Shown here piece after piece: positions 1 to 6,720 of a stretch of DNA of 10,183 bases. The notes below the pieces were generated by a model. That model had not been told where the DNA came from and did no database searches. It saw nothing but the letters and a program-made list of their open reading frames with translations. A program made the translations under genes and the position numbers. The stretch is from Georgenia sp. Its GTDB lineage: Bacteria > Actinomycetota > Actinomycetes > Actinomycetales > Actinomycetaceae. The DNA is taken from NCBI GenBank assembly GCA_027322565.1, contig DAHVRG010000071.1:1-10183 (forward strand), read 5' to 3'. The number at the start of each line of letters is the position of its first letter. The first letter of the stretch is position 1.

Positions 1-170
1 CACCGGTCGCCGCGGTGTCGGGACCACCCGATTCGATGTCCGGTCCAACCTGCTGTTGAAGCCCCTGCTGCAAATCCTGCTGCACCTGGGCACCACCGGC
101 GGGGTCCGCGAAGGCCAGCCCGTCTGCAACCTGAGTTCCGCCGCCGGGCGCACTGATCTGCCCCGGGGTC
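1..170. other. Left-edge segment not matching the permease it continues
   Basis: From about position 170 leftwards the sequence no longer encodes the second helix and IDLS motif expected for the permease starting at 361. None of the three minus-strand frames restores that motif, so a simple one-base frameshift does not explain it. The minus-strand permease frame and one plus-strand frame are both open. Neither gives a protein I recognise. A short G/C run and an 8-bp palindrome (CCCCGGGG, 161-168) lie at the break. I infer a junction here, but not its origin. Confidence 0.45.
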
Positions 171-361
171 GGGGCGAGGTCGAGGACGAGGAAGCCGAAG
201 TTCCGGGCGGTGCCGAAGTGCTCGACGCCGAGCGAGGCGGCGAGGAGGAAGCCCAGGGTGACGGCGATGATGGCGGCGTCCCAGCCGAGCGCGCGGCGGG
301 CGCGGCGGGCCGGTGCCGTCGGGGCGGTGTCGGCGGTGCGCATGGGGGTGTCAACCGACAT
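1..361 (-). CDS. Second sugar ABC transporter permease (RhaQ-like), partial, with non-homologous continuation
   Basis: Start ATG at 361-359 and open to the window edge (120 codons seen). Residues 1-64 look like the amino terminus of an RbsC-class permease: a basic, Ala/Pro-rich cytoplasmic tail, a hydrophobic first helix at about residues 27-46, then the F-x-T-x-x-N-x-x-F-L pattern ending in LDLAP (60-64). In rhamnose permeases this leads into a second helix and the GEIDLS motif. Here residues 65-120 are Gly/Gln-rich and polar (a VQQDLQQGLQQQ run near 93-104), with no membrane helix, and use codons rare in the neighbours (TTG, CAA, ACT, AGT, GTT). The reading frame stays open across the break. 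The gene overlaps the upstream permease by 11 bp, so translation is probably coupled. I am fairly sure of the amino-terminal identity. What follows residue 64 may be a rearrangement, an in-frame fusion or an assembly chimera. Confidence 0.6.
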   Translation of the reverse strand, partial: MSVDTPMRTADTAPTAPARRARRALGWDAAIIAVTLGFLLAASLGVEHFGTARNFGFLVLDLAPTPGQISAPGGGTQVADGLAFADPAGGAQVQQDLQQGLQQQVGPDIESGGPDTAATG

Positions 362-1385
362 GGGAGGCCTCCCGGGACGCTCGGGCGCTGCGGACCGCGA
401 CGATCCGGTCCAGGGCGATGGCGCCGATGATGAGGGCGCCGACGATGGCGCGCTGCCAGAACTGGTCGATGCCGAGGGTGGGCAGGGCGTTGTTGATGAC
501 GGTGAGGAGCAGGGCGCCGAGGGCGGCGCCGAGCACGGTGCCGCTGCCTCCGAAGATCGCCACCCCGCCGACGACGACGGCGGCGACGACGTCGAGCTCG
601 ATCCCGTTGCCCGCCGAGGCGTCGACGGTGCCGTAGCGGGCCGCGTACATGACGCCCCCGATGCCCGCGAGGCACCCGGCGACGACGTAGGCGACCATGA
701 GCCGCCGGGTGGCGGGGACGCCGGCGAGGCGCGCGGCCTCGGGGTTGGAGCCGAGCGCGTAGAGGTCCCGGCCGGCCCGGTAGCGCGCGAGGAAGATGCC
801 GACGGCGACGGCGGCGGCCACGGCGATGAGGGTGAGGTACGGCAGGCCGAGCACCCGTCCGGTGCCGAAGTCGAGGAAGCCACGGGGCATGTCCCCCGCG
901 CTGATCCGCGACCCGCCGGCCCAGAAGTACACGGCGCCCCGGAACAGGTAGAGCGTGCCGAGGGTGGCGACGAGCGGCGGGACGCCGCCGACGGTGACGA
1001 GCGCCCCGTTCACCGCCCCGCACACCGCGCCGATGAGGAGCCCGAGGAGCACCGCCACGGGCACGGGCAGGGTGTACTCGCTGAGGAAGGTCGCGGTACC
1101 GAACGCGGAGAGGCCGAGGACGGAGCCGACGGACAGGTCGATGCCCCGGGTGAGGACGACCATCGTCATCCCGGCGGCGAGCAGCACGGAGATGGCGGCC
1201 GCCAGCAGGATGTCGCGCACGCTCTGGCCGGACAGGAAGCGCGGGTTGAGCGCCGCGGTGACTGCGACGAGGAGCACGAGGGCGAGGAGCAGACCGACGA
1301 CGCGGGCGGCGAGCAGCGCGCGGAGGCGCCCGCCCCACGCCGTGCGGGCCGAGGGCGCGGGGGGTGCCGCGATGGTCGTCGTCAT
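351..1385 (-). CDS. Sugar ABC transporter permease, RbsC class, rhamnose (RhaP)-like
   Basis: A 344-residue inner-membrane permease, the usual length for the BPD_transp_2 family of ribose/rhamnose/AI-2 importers. It forms the translocation channel with the second permease and is driven by the upstream ATPase. Visible landmarks: short cytoplasmic tail; first helix about 27-46; NPRFLSGQ loop (47-54); second helix leading to the family signature LTRGIDLSVGSVLG (78-91); several further helices; the cytoplasmic coupling loop LYALGSNPEAARLAGVP (208-224); and a Gly-rich stretch VVAAVVVGGVAIFGGSGTV (266-284). The AGGSRISAGDMP stretch (156-167) resembles rhamnose permeases more than ribose ones, from memory of the family. 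Start ATG at 1385 follows a GGAGG at 1393-1389 and lies 38 bp after the ATPase stop, consistent with one operon. Family assignment is firm. The sugar is inferred. Confidence 0.88.
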   Translation of the reverse strand: MTTTIAAPPAPSARTAWGGRLRALLAARVVGLLLALVLLVAVTAALNPRFLSGQSVRDILLAAAISVLLAAGMTMVVLTRGIDLSVGSVLGLSAFGTATFLSEYTLPVPVAVLLGLLIGAVCGAVNGALVTVGGVPPLVATLGTLYLFRGAVYFWAGGSRISAGDMPRGFLDFGTGRVLGLPYLTLIAVAAAVAVGIFLARYRAGRDLYALGSNPEAARLAGVPATRRLMVAYVVAGCLAGIGGVMYAARYGTVDASAGNGIELDVVAAVVVGGVAIFGGSGTVLGAALGALLLTVINNALPTLGIDQFWQRAIVGALIIGAIALDRIVAVRSARASREASHVG

Positions 1386-1423
1386 GCCGCCTCCACCGCG
1401 GTGCCGGCACGGATGATGGACTC

Positions 1424-2899
1424 CTAGGTGGCCTCCGACCGGGGGACGTCGGCGACGAGGCGGCCCTCGCGCATGACGAGGACGCGGTCGGCCATCCCGA
1501 GCACCTCGGGCAGCTCGGAGGACACCATGAGGACGGCCACGCCCCGCGCCGCGAGCTCGGACATGAGGCGGTGGACCTCTGCCTTGGTGGCGACGTCGAT
1601 GCCGCGGGTGGGCTCGTCGACGAAGAGCACCCGGGGCTCGGTGGAGAGCCACTTGGCCAGCACGACCTTCTGCTGGTTGCCGCCGGAGAGTGTGGCGACC
1701 GGGTCGGTGAGCCGGGCGAAGCGGGTGTGCAGGCGCTGCGCCCACTCGCGCGCGGACCGCCGTTCCCGCCCCCCGGTGAGCAGCCCGAGCCGGGACAGCG
1801 CCCTGGAGCGGGGCAGGGTGATGTTGCGCTGGATCGACAGGTCGAGGATGAGCCCCTGCTGGCGGCGGTCCTCCGGCACGAGCGCCACGCCGGCGGCCAT
1901 CGCGGCCTTCGGGCGGTGCGGCGGCAGGACGCGGCCCGCGACGCGCACGGTCCCGGAGTCGCGCGGGTCGACGCCGAAGACGCTCTGCACGACCTCGGAG
2001 CGGCCGGAGCCGACGAGCCCGGCGAGGGCGACGATCTCCCCGGCGCGCACGTGGAAGGAGACGTCGGCGAAGACGCCGGCGCGGGTCAGGCCCTCGACCT
2101 CGAGGACCACCTCTCCCGGCTCGACGTCGAGCTTGGGGAACAGGGCGGACAGCTCGCGTCCCACCATCCGCCGGACGAGCTCGTCGGTCGTGACGTCCCG
2201 CATGAGGTCGGTGGACACATGGCGGCCGTCGCGCATGACGGTCACCCGCTCGCACAGCACCTCGACCTCGCGGAAGCGGTGGGAGATGAAGAGGATCGCC
2301 GCCCCCTGCTCGCGCAGTCCGCGCACGACACCGAAGAGCCGGTCGACCTCGACGCCGGACAGCGCGGCGGTCGGCTCGTCCATGATGAGCACGCGCGCCC
2401 CGAGCGACAGCGCCTTGGCGATCTCGACGAGCTGCTGGTCGGCGATGGAGAGCCCGCGCGCCGGCCGGTCCGGGTGGAGTGCGACGCCGAGCCGGCCGAA
2501 GAGCTCGGCGGCCGCGGCGTTCATCGCCCGCCGGTCGATGGCGCGGCCGGCGCCCCGGGGCTGGCGCCCGACGAAGATGTTCTCGGCGACCGTGAGGTCC
2601 GGGAAGAGCGTGGGCTCCTGGTAGATCACCGCGATGCCGGCGGCCATGGCGTCGGCCGTGGTGCGGAACGTCACGGGTGTTCCGTCCACGGTGAGGCGGC
2701 CGGAGTCGGGCTGGTGCACGCCGGCGAGCACCTTGATGAGGGTGGACTTACCGGCGCCGTTCTCGCCGACGAGGGCGTGCGACTCCCCCGGGTAGAGCTC
2801 GATCCGGGCACCGCGCAGGGCGTGGACGGCGCCAAAGCTCTTTCCGGCGTCGTGGAGCGCGACGACGGGCTCGCGCGTCGGTGCTGCGTGTGGGGACAT
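1424..2899 (-). CDS. Sugar ABC transporter ATP-binding protein, two-domain RbsA class, rhamnose (RhaT)-like
   Basis: A 491-residue cytoplasmic ATPase with two fused nucleotide-binding domains, the normal size for RbsA/RhaT/LsrA. Domain 1: Walker A GENGAGKS (45-52), Q-loop around YQEP (93-96), a signature region LSIADQQ (150-156) lacking the strict LSGGQ, Walker B LIMDEP (171-176), switch His in ISHR (205-208). Domain 2: the degenerate Walker A GLVGSGRS (294-301), typical of this class, signature LSGGNQQ (404-410), Walker B LFVDEP (425-430). The LFPK segment (253-256) linking the domains is a feature I associate with the rhamnose/AI-2 branch. I chose ATG at 2899 because GAGGA lies just upstream (2907-2903). 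A TTG at 2935 in the same frame has no ribosome binding site and sits inside the predicted operator and promoter region. It is the first gene of the transporter operon, divergent from the LacI regulator. No substrate-binding protein gene lies in the window; it would be expected further left. Confidence 0.92.
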   Translation of the reverse strand: MSPHAAPTREPVVALHDAGKSFGAVHALRGARIELYPGESHALVGENGAGKSTLIKVLAGVHQPDSGRLTVDGTPVTFRTTADAMAAGIAVIYQEPTLFPDLTVAENIFVGRQPRGAGRAIDRRAMNAAAAELFGRLGVALHPDRPARGLSIADQQLVEIAKALSLGARVLIMDEPTAALSGVEVDRLFGVVRGLREQGAAILFISHRFREVEVLCERVTVMRDGRHVSTDLMRDVTTDELVRRMVGRELSALFPKLDVEPGEVVLEVEGLTRAGVFADVSFHVRAGEIVALAGLVGSGRSEVVQSVFGVDPRDSGTVRVAGRVLPPHRPKAAMAAGVALVPEDRRQQGLILDLSIQRNITLPRSRALSRLGLLTGGRERRSAREWAQRLHTRFARLTDPVATLSGGNQQKVVLAKWLSTEPRVLFVDEPTRGIDVATKAEVHRLMSELAARGVAVLMVSSELPEVLGMADRVLVMREGRLVADVPRSEAT

Positions 2900-2922
2900 C
2901 CGTCCTCTTCGGTGAGTCGGTG

Positions 2923-2934
2923 TGAATCGGTTCA
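2923..2934. promoter_or_regulatory. Candidate LacI-family operator of the transporter operon
   Basis: TGAATCGGTTCA is a 12-bp inverted repeat with one mismatched pair and a central CG, the usual form of LacI-family operators. It lies 24 bp upstream of the ATPase start and about 7-18 bp downstream of the predicted transcription start. A bound repressor there would block transcription. The adjacent LacI-type gene is the obvious candidate regulator. The pattern is seen; binding is inferred. Confidence 0.6.
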
Positions 2935-2947
2935 AGCGGTGGGCGTG

Positions 2948-2977
2948 ACGCTACTCACGAAGGCTGCCCGCCGTCAA
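2948..2977 (-). promoter_or_regulatory. Candidate promoter of the sugar transporter operon
   Basis: On the minus strand a -35-like TTGACG (2977-2972) is followed, after an 18-bp spacer, by a -10-like TAGCGT (2953-2948). Transcription would start near 2941, just before the LacI-type inverted repeat at 2923-2934 and about 42 bp ahead of the ATPase start. The TTGAC match is good for a primary sigma factor promoter. The -10 keeps only TA and the final T. Confidence 0.5.
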
Positions 2978-3032
2978 CGGGAGGGCGAGTCACACTATGG
3001 TCACGGCGGGGCCGTCCACGCAGTCGAGCGCT

Positions 3033-3049
3033 CGTTGTAACGTTGTAAC
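3033..3049. promoter_or_regulatory. Tandem CGTTGTAA repeat upstream of the LacI gene
   Basis: CGTTGTAA occurs twice back to back (3033-3040, 3041-3048), with AACGTT at the junction. It lies 23 bp before the regulator start, in a short AT-richer patch of this GC-rich intergenic region. It could be a second, weaker operator used for autoregulation or part of the regulator's own promoter. The symmetry is too poor to decide. Confidence 0.3.
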
Positions 3050-3071
3050 TCCGGACGACAAGGAGTGGAAG

Positions 3072-4109
3072 ATGGCAGGTCGGCGCGCGAGCATCCGCGA
3101 TGTCGCGGCGCTCGCCGGTGTGTCGGTGGGCACCGTCTCCAACGTGCTCAACCGTCCCGACCGGGTCTCCGCCACCACCCGGGAGCGGGTGACGGAGGCG
3201 GTCGACAAGCTCGGCTTCGTCCGCAACGAGTCCGCGCGCCAGCTCCGCGCCGGCAACAGCGGGATGATCGGCCTCGTCGTCCTGGACGCCGGGAACCCGT
3301 TCTTCACCGACGTCGCGTCCGGCGCCGAGCAGGTGATCAGCGAGGCCGGCTACTCGCTCATGCTCGCCAACAGCGCGGAGGAACCGTCGCGGGAGGCGCG
3401 GCACCTCGAGCTCTTCGAGCGGATCCGGGCCGAGGGTGTGCTCGTCTCCCCGGTCGATGCGGCGAGCGGCGCGCTGGCCCGGCTGCGCGAGCGGGGGGTG
3501 CCCGTGGTCCTCGTCGACCGGGGCGCCGAGCTGACCCACGAGTGCTCGGTGTCGGTCGACGACGTTGCCGGGGGCCGCCTCGCGGCCGCGCACCTGCTCG
3601 CCCAGGGGCACCAGCGCATCGCCGTCGTCGGCGGACCGGCGTCCCTGCGCCAGGTGACCGAGCGCCGGGCCGGCGCGCAGGAGGCCGTGGCGGGCTTCGC
3701 CGACGGCAACGGCCGCTGGGCGCGCCTCGAGGTCGTGCCTACCGCCGCCCTGACGATCGCCGAGGGCCGCCGGGTGGGCACTGAGCTGGCCGGGCGCCCC
3801 GCCCCCGAGCGTCCGAGCGGGATCTTCGCGCTCAACGACCTGCTCGCCCTGGGGCTTCTCCAGAGCCTCACCCTGGCCGGCCTGCGGGTCCCCGAGGACA
3901 TCGCCCTCATCGGCTACGACGACATCGCCTTCGCCGCCGCCGCGACCATCCCGCTGAGCTCCGTCCGCCAACCGCGCGCGGACCTCGGCCGGCGCGCCGC
4001 CGAGCTCCTCCTCGAGGAGGTGCGCCCCGCAGAGACCCCGCACGTGCACGAGCACGTGGTCTTCACCCCCGAGCTGGTCGCGCGGGCGTCCACGCTCGGG
4101 CGGCCGTGA
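3072..4109 (+). CDS. LacI-family transcriptional regulator (probable RhaR-type regulator of the adjacent sugar importer)
   Basis: A 345-residue DNA-binding regulator of the usual LacI-family length. The amino-terminal helix-turn-helix spans about 8-27 (IRDVAALAGVSVGTVSNVLN), followed by the hinge region, where RNESARQLR (51-59) is typical. The periplasmic-binding-protein-like sensor fold starts near 65 (MIGLVVLDAGNPFF). Typical sensor-domain motifs are VDDVAGG (162-168), the LAQGHQRIAVVGG stretch (176-188), ALNDLLALG (253-261) and IGYDD (280-284). I chose ATG at 3072 because AAGGAG at 3060-3065 precedes it by 6 bp and the HTH begins seven residues in. An upstream ATG at 2997 in frame would add 25 uncharacteristic residues covering the putative control sites. 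The gene is divergent from the importer operon, so it most likely represses it and is relieved by the transported sugar or a metabolite of it. Family is certain; the ligand is inferred from the neighbours. Confidence 0.92.
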   Translation: MAGRRASIRDVAALAGVSVGTVSNVLNRPDRVSATTRERVTEAVDKLGFVRNESARQLRAGNSGMIGLVVLDAGNPFFTDVASGAEQVISEAGYSLMLANSAEEPSREARHLELFERIRAEGVLVSPVDAASGALARLRERGVPVVLVDRGAELTHECSVSVDDVAGGRLAAAHLLAQGHQRIAVVGGPASLRQVTERRAGAQEAVAGFADGNGRWARLEVVPTAALTIAEGRRVGTELAGRPAPERPSGIFALNDLLALGLLQSLTLAGLRVPEDIALIGYDDIAFAAAATIPLSSVRQPRADLGRRAAELLLEEVRPAETPHVHEHVVFTPELVARASTLGRP

Positions 4110-4140
4110 ACGCACGGGCTCGGACCGCTCGACCGGAGGC

Positions 4141-5400
4141 TCACAGCTCGCGCTCGGCCAGCTCGCGGAACTCCTCCGGGACGCCGGCGCGGCGGCCGAG
4201 CGTCACCGGCAGGTACCCGACGGCGGAGCGCCCGAACCGGTCACGGACGGCGTCCATCGACCGGTCCAGCGCCCACCTGGCCGCGCCCGTCGGGGAACCC
4301 GGACGCCATGGGTCCGGCGGCGGGAGGGGCAGCTCGAGCTGGACGGCCTCCTGCCGGGTCAGGTTGGACACCGAGATCCCGAGCAGCGTCACCTCGACGG
4401 ACCGCTGCTCCTGGTCGGCGATGGCCTGCCAGGCCAGCCGCTCGGCCACCTCGGTGATGGTGAGGGTGGCGGACACCGGCGCGGAGAGGGTGTGGGAGCG
4501 CGTCACCGAGCGCATGGCGGGGAACCGGACCCGCACCGTCACCGTCCGCCCCGCCCTCCCCTTGGCCCGGAGCCGTCCGGCGACCCGCTCGGCCAGGTGG
4601 CCGAGCACCTCGCGCACCAGCTCGGGGGAGGCAGTCCGCCGCCCGAGCGCCGACTGCGCCCCCACCGAGCGGGCGCGCGTCGAGGTGGCGACGCGTCGCG
4701 GGTCCTCGTTGTGCGCAAGAGCATGGAGGAAGGAGCCGGTCGCCCGCCCGAGGAAGCGCTCCATCGTCGCGCGGTCGGTGCGGGCGAGGTCGCCGATGGT
4801 GTGGATGCCGCGCTCCGCCAGGCGCCGCTCGGTGACCGGCCCGACACCCCAGAGCAGGCCGACGGGCAGCGGCTCCAGGAACTCCCGTTCGCCGTCGGGC
4901 TCGACGACGAGGAGCCCGTCCGGCTTGGCGACCTGCGAGGCGACCTTCGCGAGGTGCTTGGTCCGCGCGGCGCCCACCGAGATGGGCAGACCCACCTCGC
5001 TGCGCACGCGTTCCCGGATGAGGGCGCCGATGGCGGCCGGCGGCCCGAAGAGGTGGGTGGAGCCCGAGACGTCGAGGAAGGCCTCGTCGATCGAGATGCG
5101 CTGGACGAGCGGGGTGACGTCGCCGAGGATCCGCATCACCTCGTCCGCGAACCCCTGGTAGCGGTGGAAGCTGCCGCGGACGAACGTCAGGCCGGGGCAC
5201 AGCTGCGCGGCCCGCCAGCCCGGCATACCGCCCGCGACACCGTGGACCTTCGCCTCGTACGAGGCCGCGAGGACGACCCCTCCACGCGCACTGCCCCCGA
5301 CGGCGACGGGACGGCCGCGCAGCGCAGGCTCGAGGAGCTGCTCGACCGAGGCGTAGAACGCGTCGAGGTCGGCGTGGAGGATGGTCGGCCCGGTGGACAC
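4141..5400 (-). CDS. dinB: Y-family DNA polymerase IV (DinB)
   Basis: A 419-residue translesion DNA polymerase that copies past damaged bases with low fidelity. The palm carries both metal-binding motifs: HADLDAFY (9-16, with D11 and D13) and RISIDEAF (101-108, with D105 and E106). Y16 occupies the steric-gate position that excludes ribonucleotides in archaeal Dpo4. YEAKVHGV (48-55) is the family's YEAR-type motif. The thumb/HhH region includes LLWGVGPVTERRL (182-194), and the little-finger domain covers about 243-350. QLELPL (354-359) fits a beta-clamp binding motif. The start is GTG at 5400; no better Shine-Dalgarno-linked start exists and the catalytic motif begins eight residues later. 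The message may be leaderless, because a -10-like TATGCT ends 6 bp before it. A LexA box lies directly upstream. The gene is convergent with the LacI gene and only 31 bp separate them. Confidence 0.93.
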   Translation of the reverse strand: MSTGPTILHADLDAFYASVEQLLEPALRGRPVAVGGSARGGVVLAASYEAKVHGVAGGMPGWRAAQLCPGLTFVRGSFHRYQGFADEVMRILGDVTPLVQRISIDEAFLDVSGSTHLFGPPAAIGALIRERVRSEVGLPISVGAARTKHLAKVASQVAKPDGLLVVEPDGEREFLEPLPVGLLWGVGPVTERRLAERGIHTIGDLARTDRATMERFLGRATGSFLHALAHNEDPRRVATSTRARSVGAQSALGRRTASPELVREVLGHLAERVAGRLRAKGRAGRTVTVRVRFPAMRSVTRSHTLSAPVSATLTITEVAERLAWQAIADQEQRSVEVTLLGISVSNLTRQEAVQLELPLPPPDPWRPGSPTGAARWALDRSMDAVRDRFGRSAVGYLPVTLGRRAGVPEEFRELAEREL

Positions 5401-5406
5401 ACCCCA

Positions 5407-5412
5407 AGCATA
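5407..5412 (-). promoter_or_regulatory. Candidate -10 element of dinB (leaderless start)
   Basis: On the minus strand TATGCT (5412-5407) fits the TAnnnT form of actinobacterial -10 elements and ends 6 bp before the GTG at 5400. Transcription would then begin at or next to the start codon. The -35 region is weak. There is no convincing Shine-Dalgarno sequence upstream of the GTG, which agrees with a leaderless message. Confidence 0.4.
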
Positions 5413-5413
5413 G

Positions 5414-5429
5414 TCGTACAGGTGTTCGA
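5414..5429. promoter_or_regulatory. LexA (SOS) box of the dinB region
   Basis: Read on the minus strand, this is TCGAACACCTGTACGA. The actinobacterial LexA consensus is TCGAAC-N4-GTTCGA, so 11 of 12 conserved bases match (GTACGA in place of GTTCGA). It begins 13 bp upstream of the dinB start and fills the spacer just above the candidate -10. That is an effective place for repression, relieved when RecA triggers LexA self-cleavage. It also lies 66 bp upstream of the divergent small gene. Confidence 0.8.
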
Positions 5430-5495
5430 CCGCGCGGGTGGTGGCGTGTGGGCGCAGACCGCGAGCCCTGGCCAGAGGTGCGGAAGAGGAGGACG

Positions 5496-5771
5496 ATGGC
5501 CCCCATGGGACGCATCGTGGCGCTGCCCGCCCGGGGAGAGGTGTTCGCCGACGCCCGCGGCGGGGACCGCATGCTGCGGGTGTCCTGGCACCACGAGCAC
5601 GGGGTCGTCGTCCTGTCCCTGTGGCGTGGTGCGGCGTGCGCGGGGACCTTCCGCGTCTCCGCGGAGGAGGTCCCGGGACTCGTGGCGGCCCTGACCGAGG
5701 GCCTGGCCCAGGGGTACGTTGCGGGTGCAGCCGGCCTGCCCGGGGAACCGGCGGTCGACGCGCCCGGGTGA
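5496..5771 (+). CDS. Small protein of unknown function, divergent from dinB
   Basis: A 91-residue soluble protein with no signal peptide or membrane segment. I do not assign a function. It resembles, from memory, short hypothetical proteins common in actinobacteria, with the pattern LPARGEVFADARG (10-22), RVSWHHEHGVVVLSLWR (28-44) and CAGTFRVSAEEVPGLVAAL (48-66). This suggests a small beta-rich core followed by a helix. The start is ATG at 5496, since AAGAGGAGG lies at 5484-5492. A second in-frame ATG at 5505 is possible, and the conserved-looking part begins at about residue 5-10 either way. It is divergent from dinB across a region containing the LexA box, and ends only 5 bp before the stop of the convergent stress-protein gene. 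Codon use matches its neighbours, so it is very probably a real gene. Confidence 0.75.
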   Translation: MAPMGRIVALPARGEVFADARGGDRMLRVSWHHEHGVVVLSLWRGAACAGTFRVSAEEVPGLVAALTEGLAQGYVAGAAGLPGEPAVDAPG

Positions 5772-5776
5772 GCCGG

Positions 5777-6670
5777 TCAGCCCTCGCCGGCACGCTCCGC
5801 AGGGTTCGGGACCACGACCACCGGCACCTGGGCCCGGGAGAGCACGCCCTGGCTCACCGACCCGAGGAGCAGACCGGCGAAGCCGCCGAGGCCGCGGCGG
5901 GCGACGACGACCATGCTCGCGTCGGTGGAGGCCTCGACGAGTGCGGTGACCGGGTGGTCGTGGACCACGCGGAGCTCGATGTCGAGGTCCGGACGGGCGT
6001 GCCGGGCCTCGGCCACGGTCGCCCGGACCTGCTCGGTGAGCTGTTCGACGCGCTCGACCAGGTCGGTGTACCACGGCCCGGGCGGCGCACCGGGCGGTGG
6101 CTCGACGTACTCGGCGCGGACCACCCGCACCGGCGCTCCCGCGGTCACCGCCCGGTCCAGCGCGAACCGCAGGGCACCCTCGGCCTCGGGTGAGCCGTCG
6201 AGGCCGACGACGACGGGAGCGTCCTCGGCGAGGTTCCCCCCACCCCGCACGACGACGACGGGGCACGCCGCATGCATCGCGACCTGCTGGGAGACGGAGC
6301 CGAGGAGGACGCCGGTGACCCGTCCGTGGCCGCGCGCCCCGAGGGCGACCACGGCGGCGTCCTGGGACATGGCGACGAGGTCGGGTGCGGCACGGCCGAC
6401 CCGTACCTCGGTCCTCACCTCGAGTTCCGGGTGGTCGGCCCGCACGATGTCCTCCGCCTCCTCGACGACTCGCCGGCCCAGTTCCTGCGGGTCCGCCGGG
6501 TCGAAGACCGCCATCCCGCTCACTGGCGGGAGGTGGACGAAGACGTGGACGATGTGCAGTGGCAGCCCGGTGCGCTCGGCCATGGCGGCCGCCCAGCGGA
6601 GCGCGGCGTAGGACAGCGACGAGCCGTCGACGGCGACGAGGACCGCACGGGTGGGCGGGTTCGTGGTCAT
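5777..6670 (-). CDS. Tandem-domain universal stress protein (UspA family)
   Basis: A 297-residue cytoplasmic protein made of two Usp domains. Such proteins bind ATP and help actinobacteria survive hypoxia, starvation or other growth arrest. Domain 1 (about 8-143) begins with AVLVAVDGS and carries the ATP-binding pattern G-2x-G-9x-G-S exactly (G111, G114, G124, S125). Domain 2 (about 152-288) begins with PVVVGLDGS. In its pattern the first Gly is replaced by Ala (A257, then G260, G270, S271), so its nucleotide binding may be altered. I chose ATG at 6670 because a GGAGGGG run lies about 6 bp upstream and the domain begins within ten residues; an in-frame earlier start has no support. It is divergent from a second Usp gene and converges on the small gene ending at 5771. 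Confidence 0.92.
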   Translation of the reverse strand: MTTNPPTRAVLVAVDGSSLSYAALRWAAAMAERTGLPLHIVHVFVHLPPVSGMAVFDPADPQELGRRVVEEAEDIVRADHPELEVRTEVRVGRAAPDLVAMSQDAAVVALGARGHGRVTGVLLGSVSQQVAMHAACPVVVVRGGGNLAEDAPVVVGLDGSPEAEGALRFALDRAVTAGAPVRVVRAEYVEPPPGAPPGPWYTDLVERVEQLTEQVRATVAEARHARPDLDIELRVVHDHPVTALVEASTDASMVVVARRGLGGFAGLLLGSVSQGVLSRAQVPVVVVPNPAERAGEG

Positions 6671-6689
6671 CGTGATCCCCTCCTGCCTC

Positions 6690-6703
6690 CAGTGGTACCA
6701 CTG
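6690..6703. promoter_or_regulatory. Perfect 14-bp palindrome between the two stress-protein genes
   Basis: CAGTGGTACCACTG reads the same on both strands and lies 19 bp upstream of the minus-strand Usp start. It could be a binding site for a dimeric regulator or part of the 5' leader of that gene. I know of no regulator to assign to it. Confidence 0.4.
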
Positions 6704-6720
6704 CACGGGCCGCGGGTCGT

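Noticed and set aside
210..1427. Long plus-strand open frame opposite the permease genes
   Set aside because: Its protein is a low-complexity Gly/Asp/Glu/Arg-rich string typical of the antisense of GC-rich genes; the minus strand here encodes clear permease motifs.
2900..2935. Upstream TTG start (2935) for the ATPase
   Set aside because: No ribosome binding site, non-homologous extra residues, and it would place the operator inside the coding region.
1364..3040. 558-codon plus-strand open frame opposite the ATPase
   Set aside because: Shadow of the ATPase gene; no recognisable domains, and it crosses the divergent promoter region.
2955..4115. Long minus-strand open frame opposite the LacI gene
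   Set aside because: Antisense shadow; the plus strand shows a full LacI protein with HTH, sensor motifs and a good ribosome binding site.
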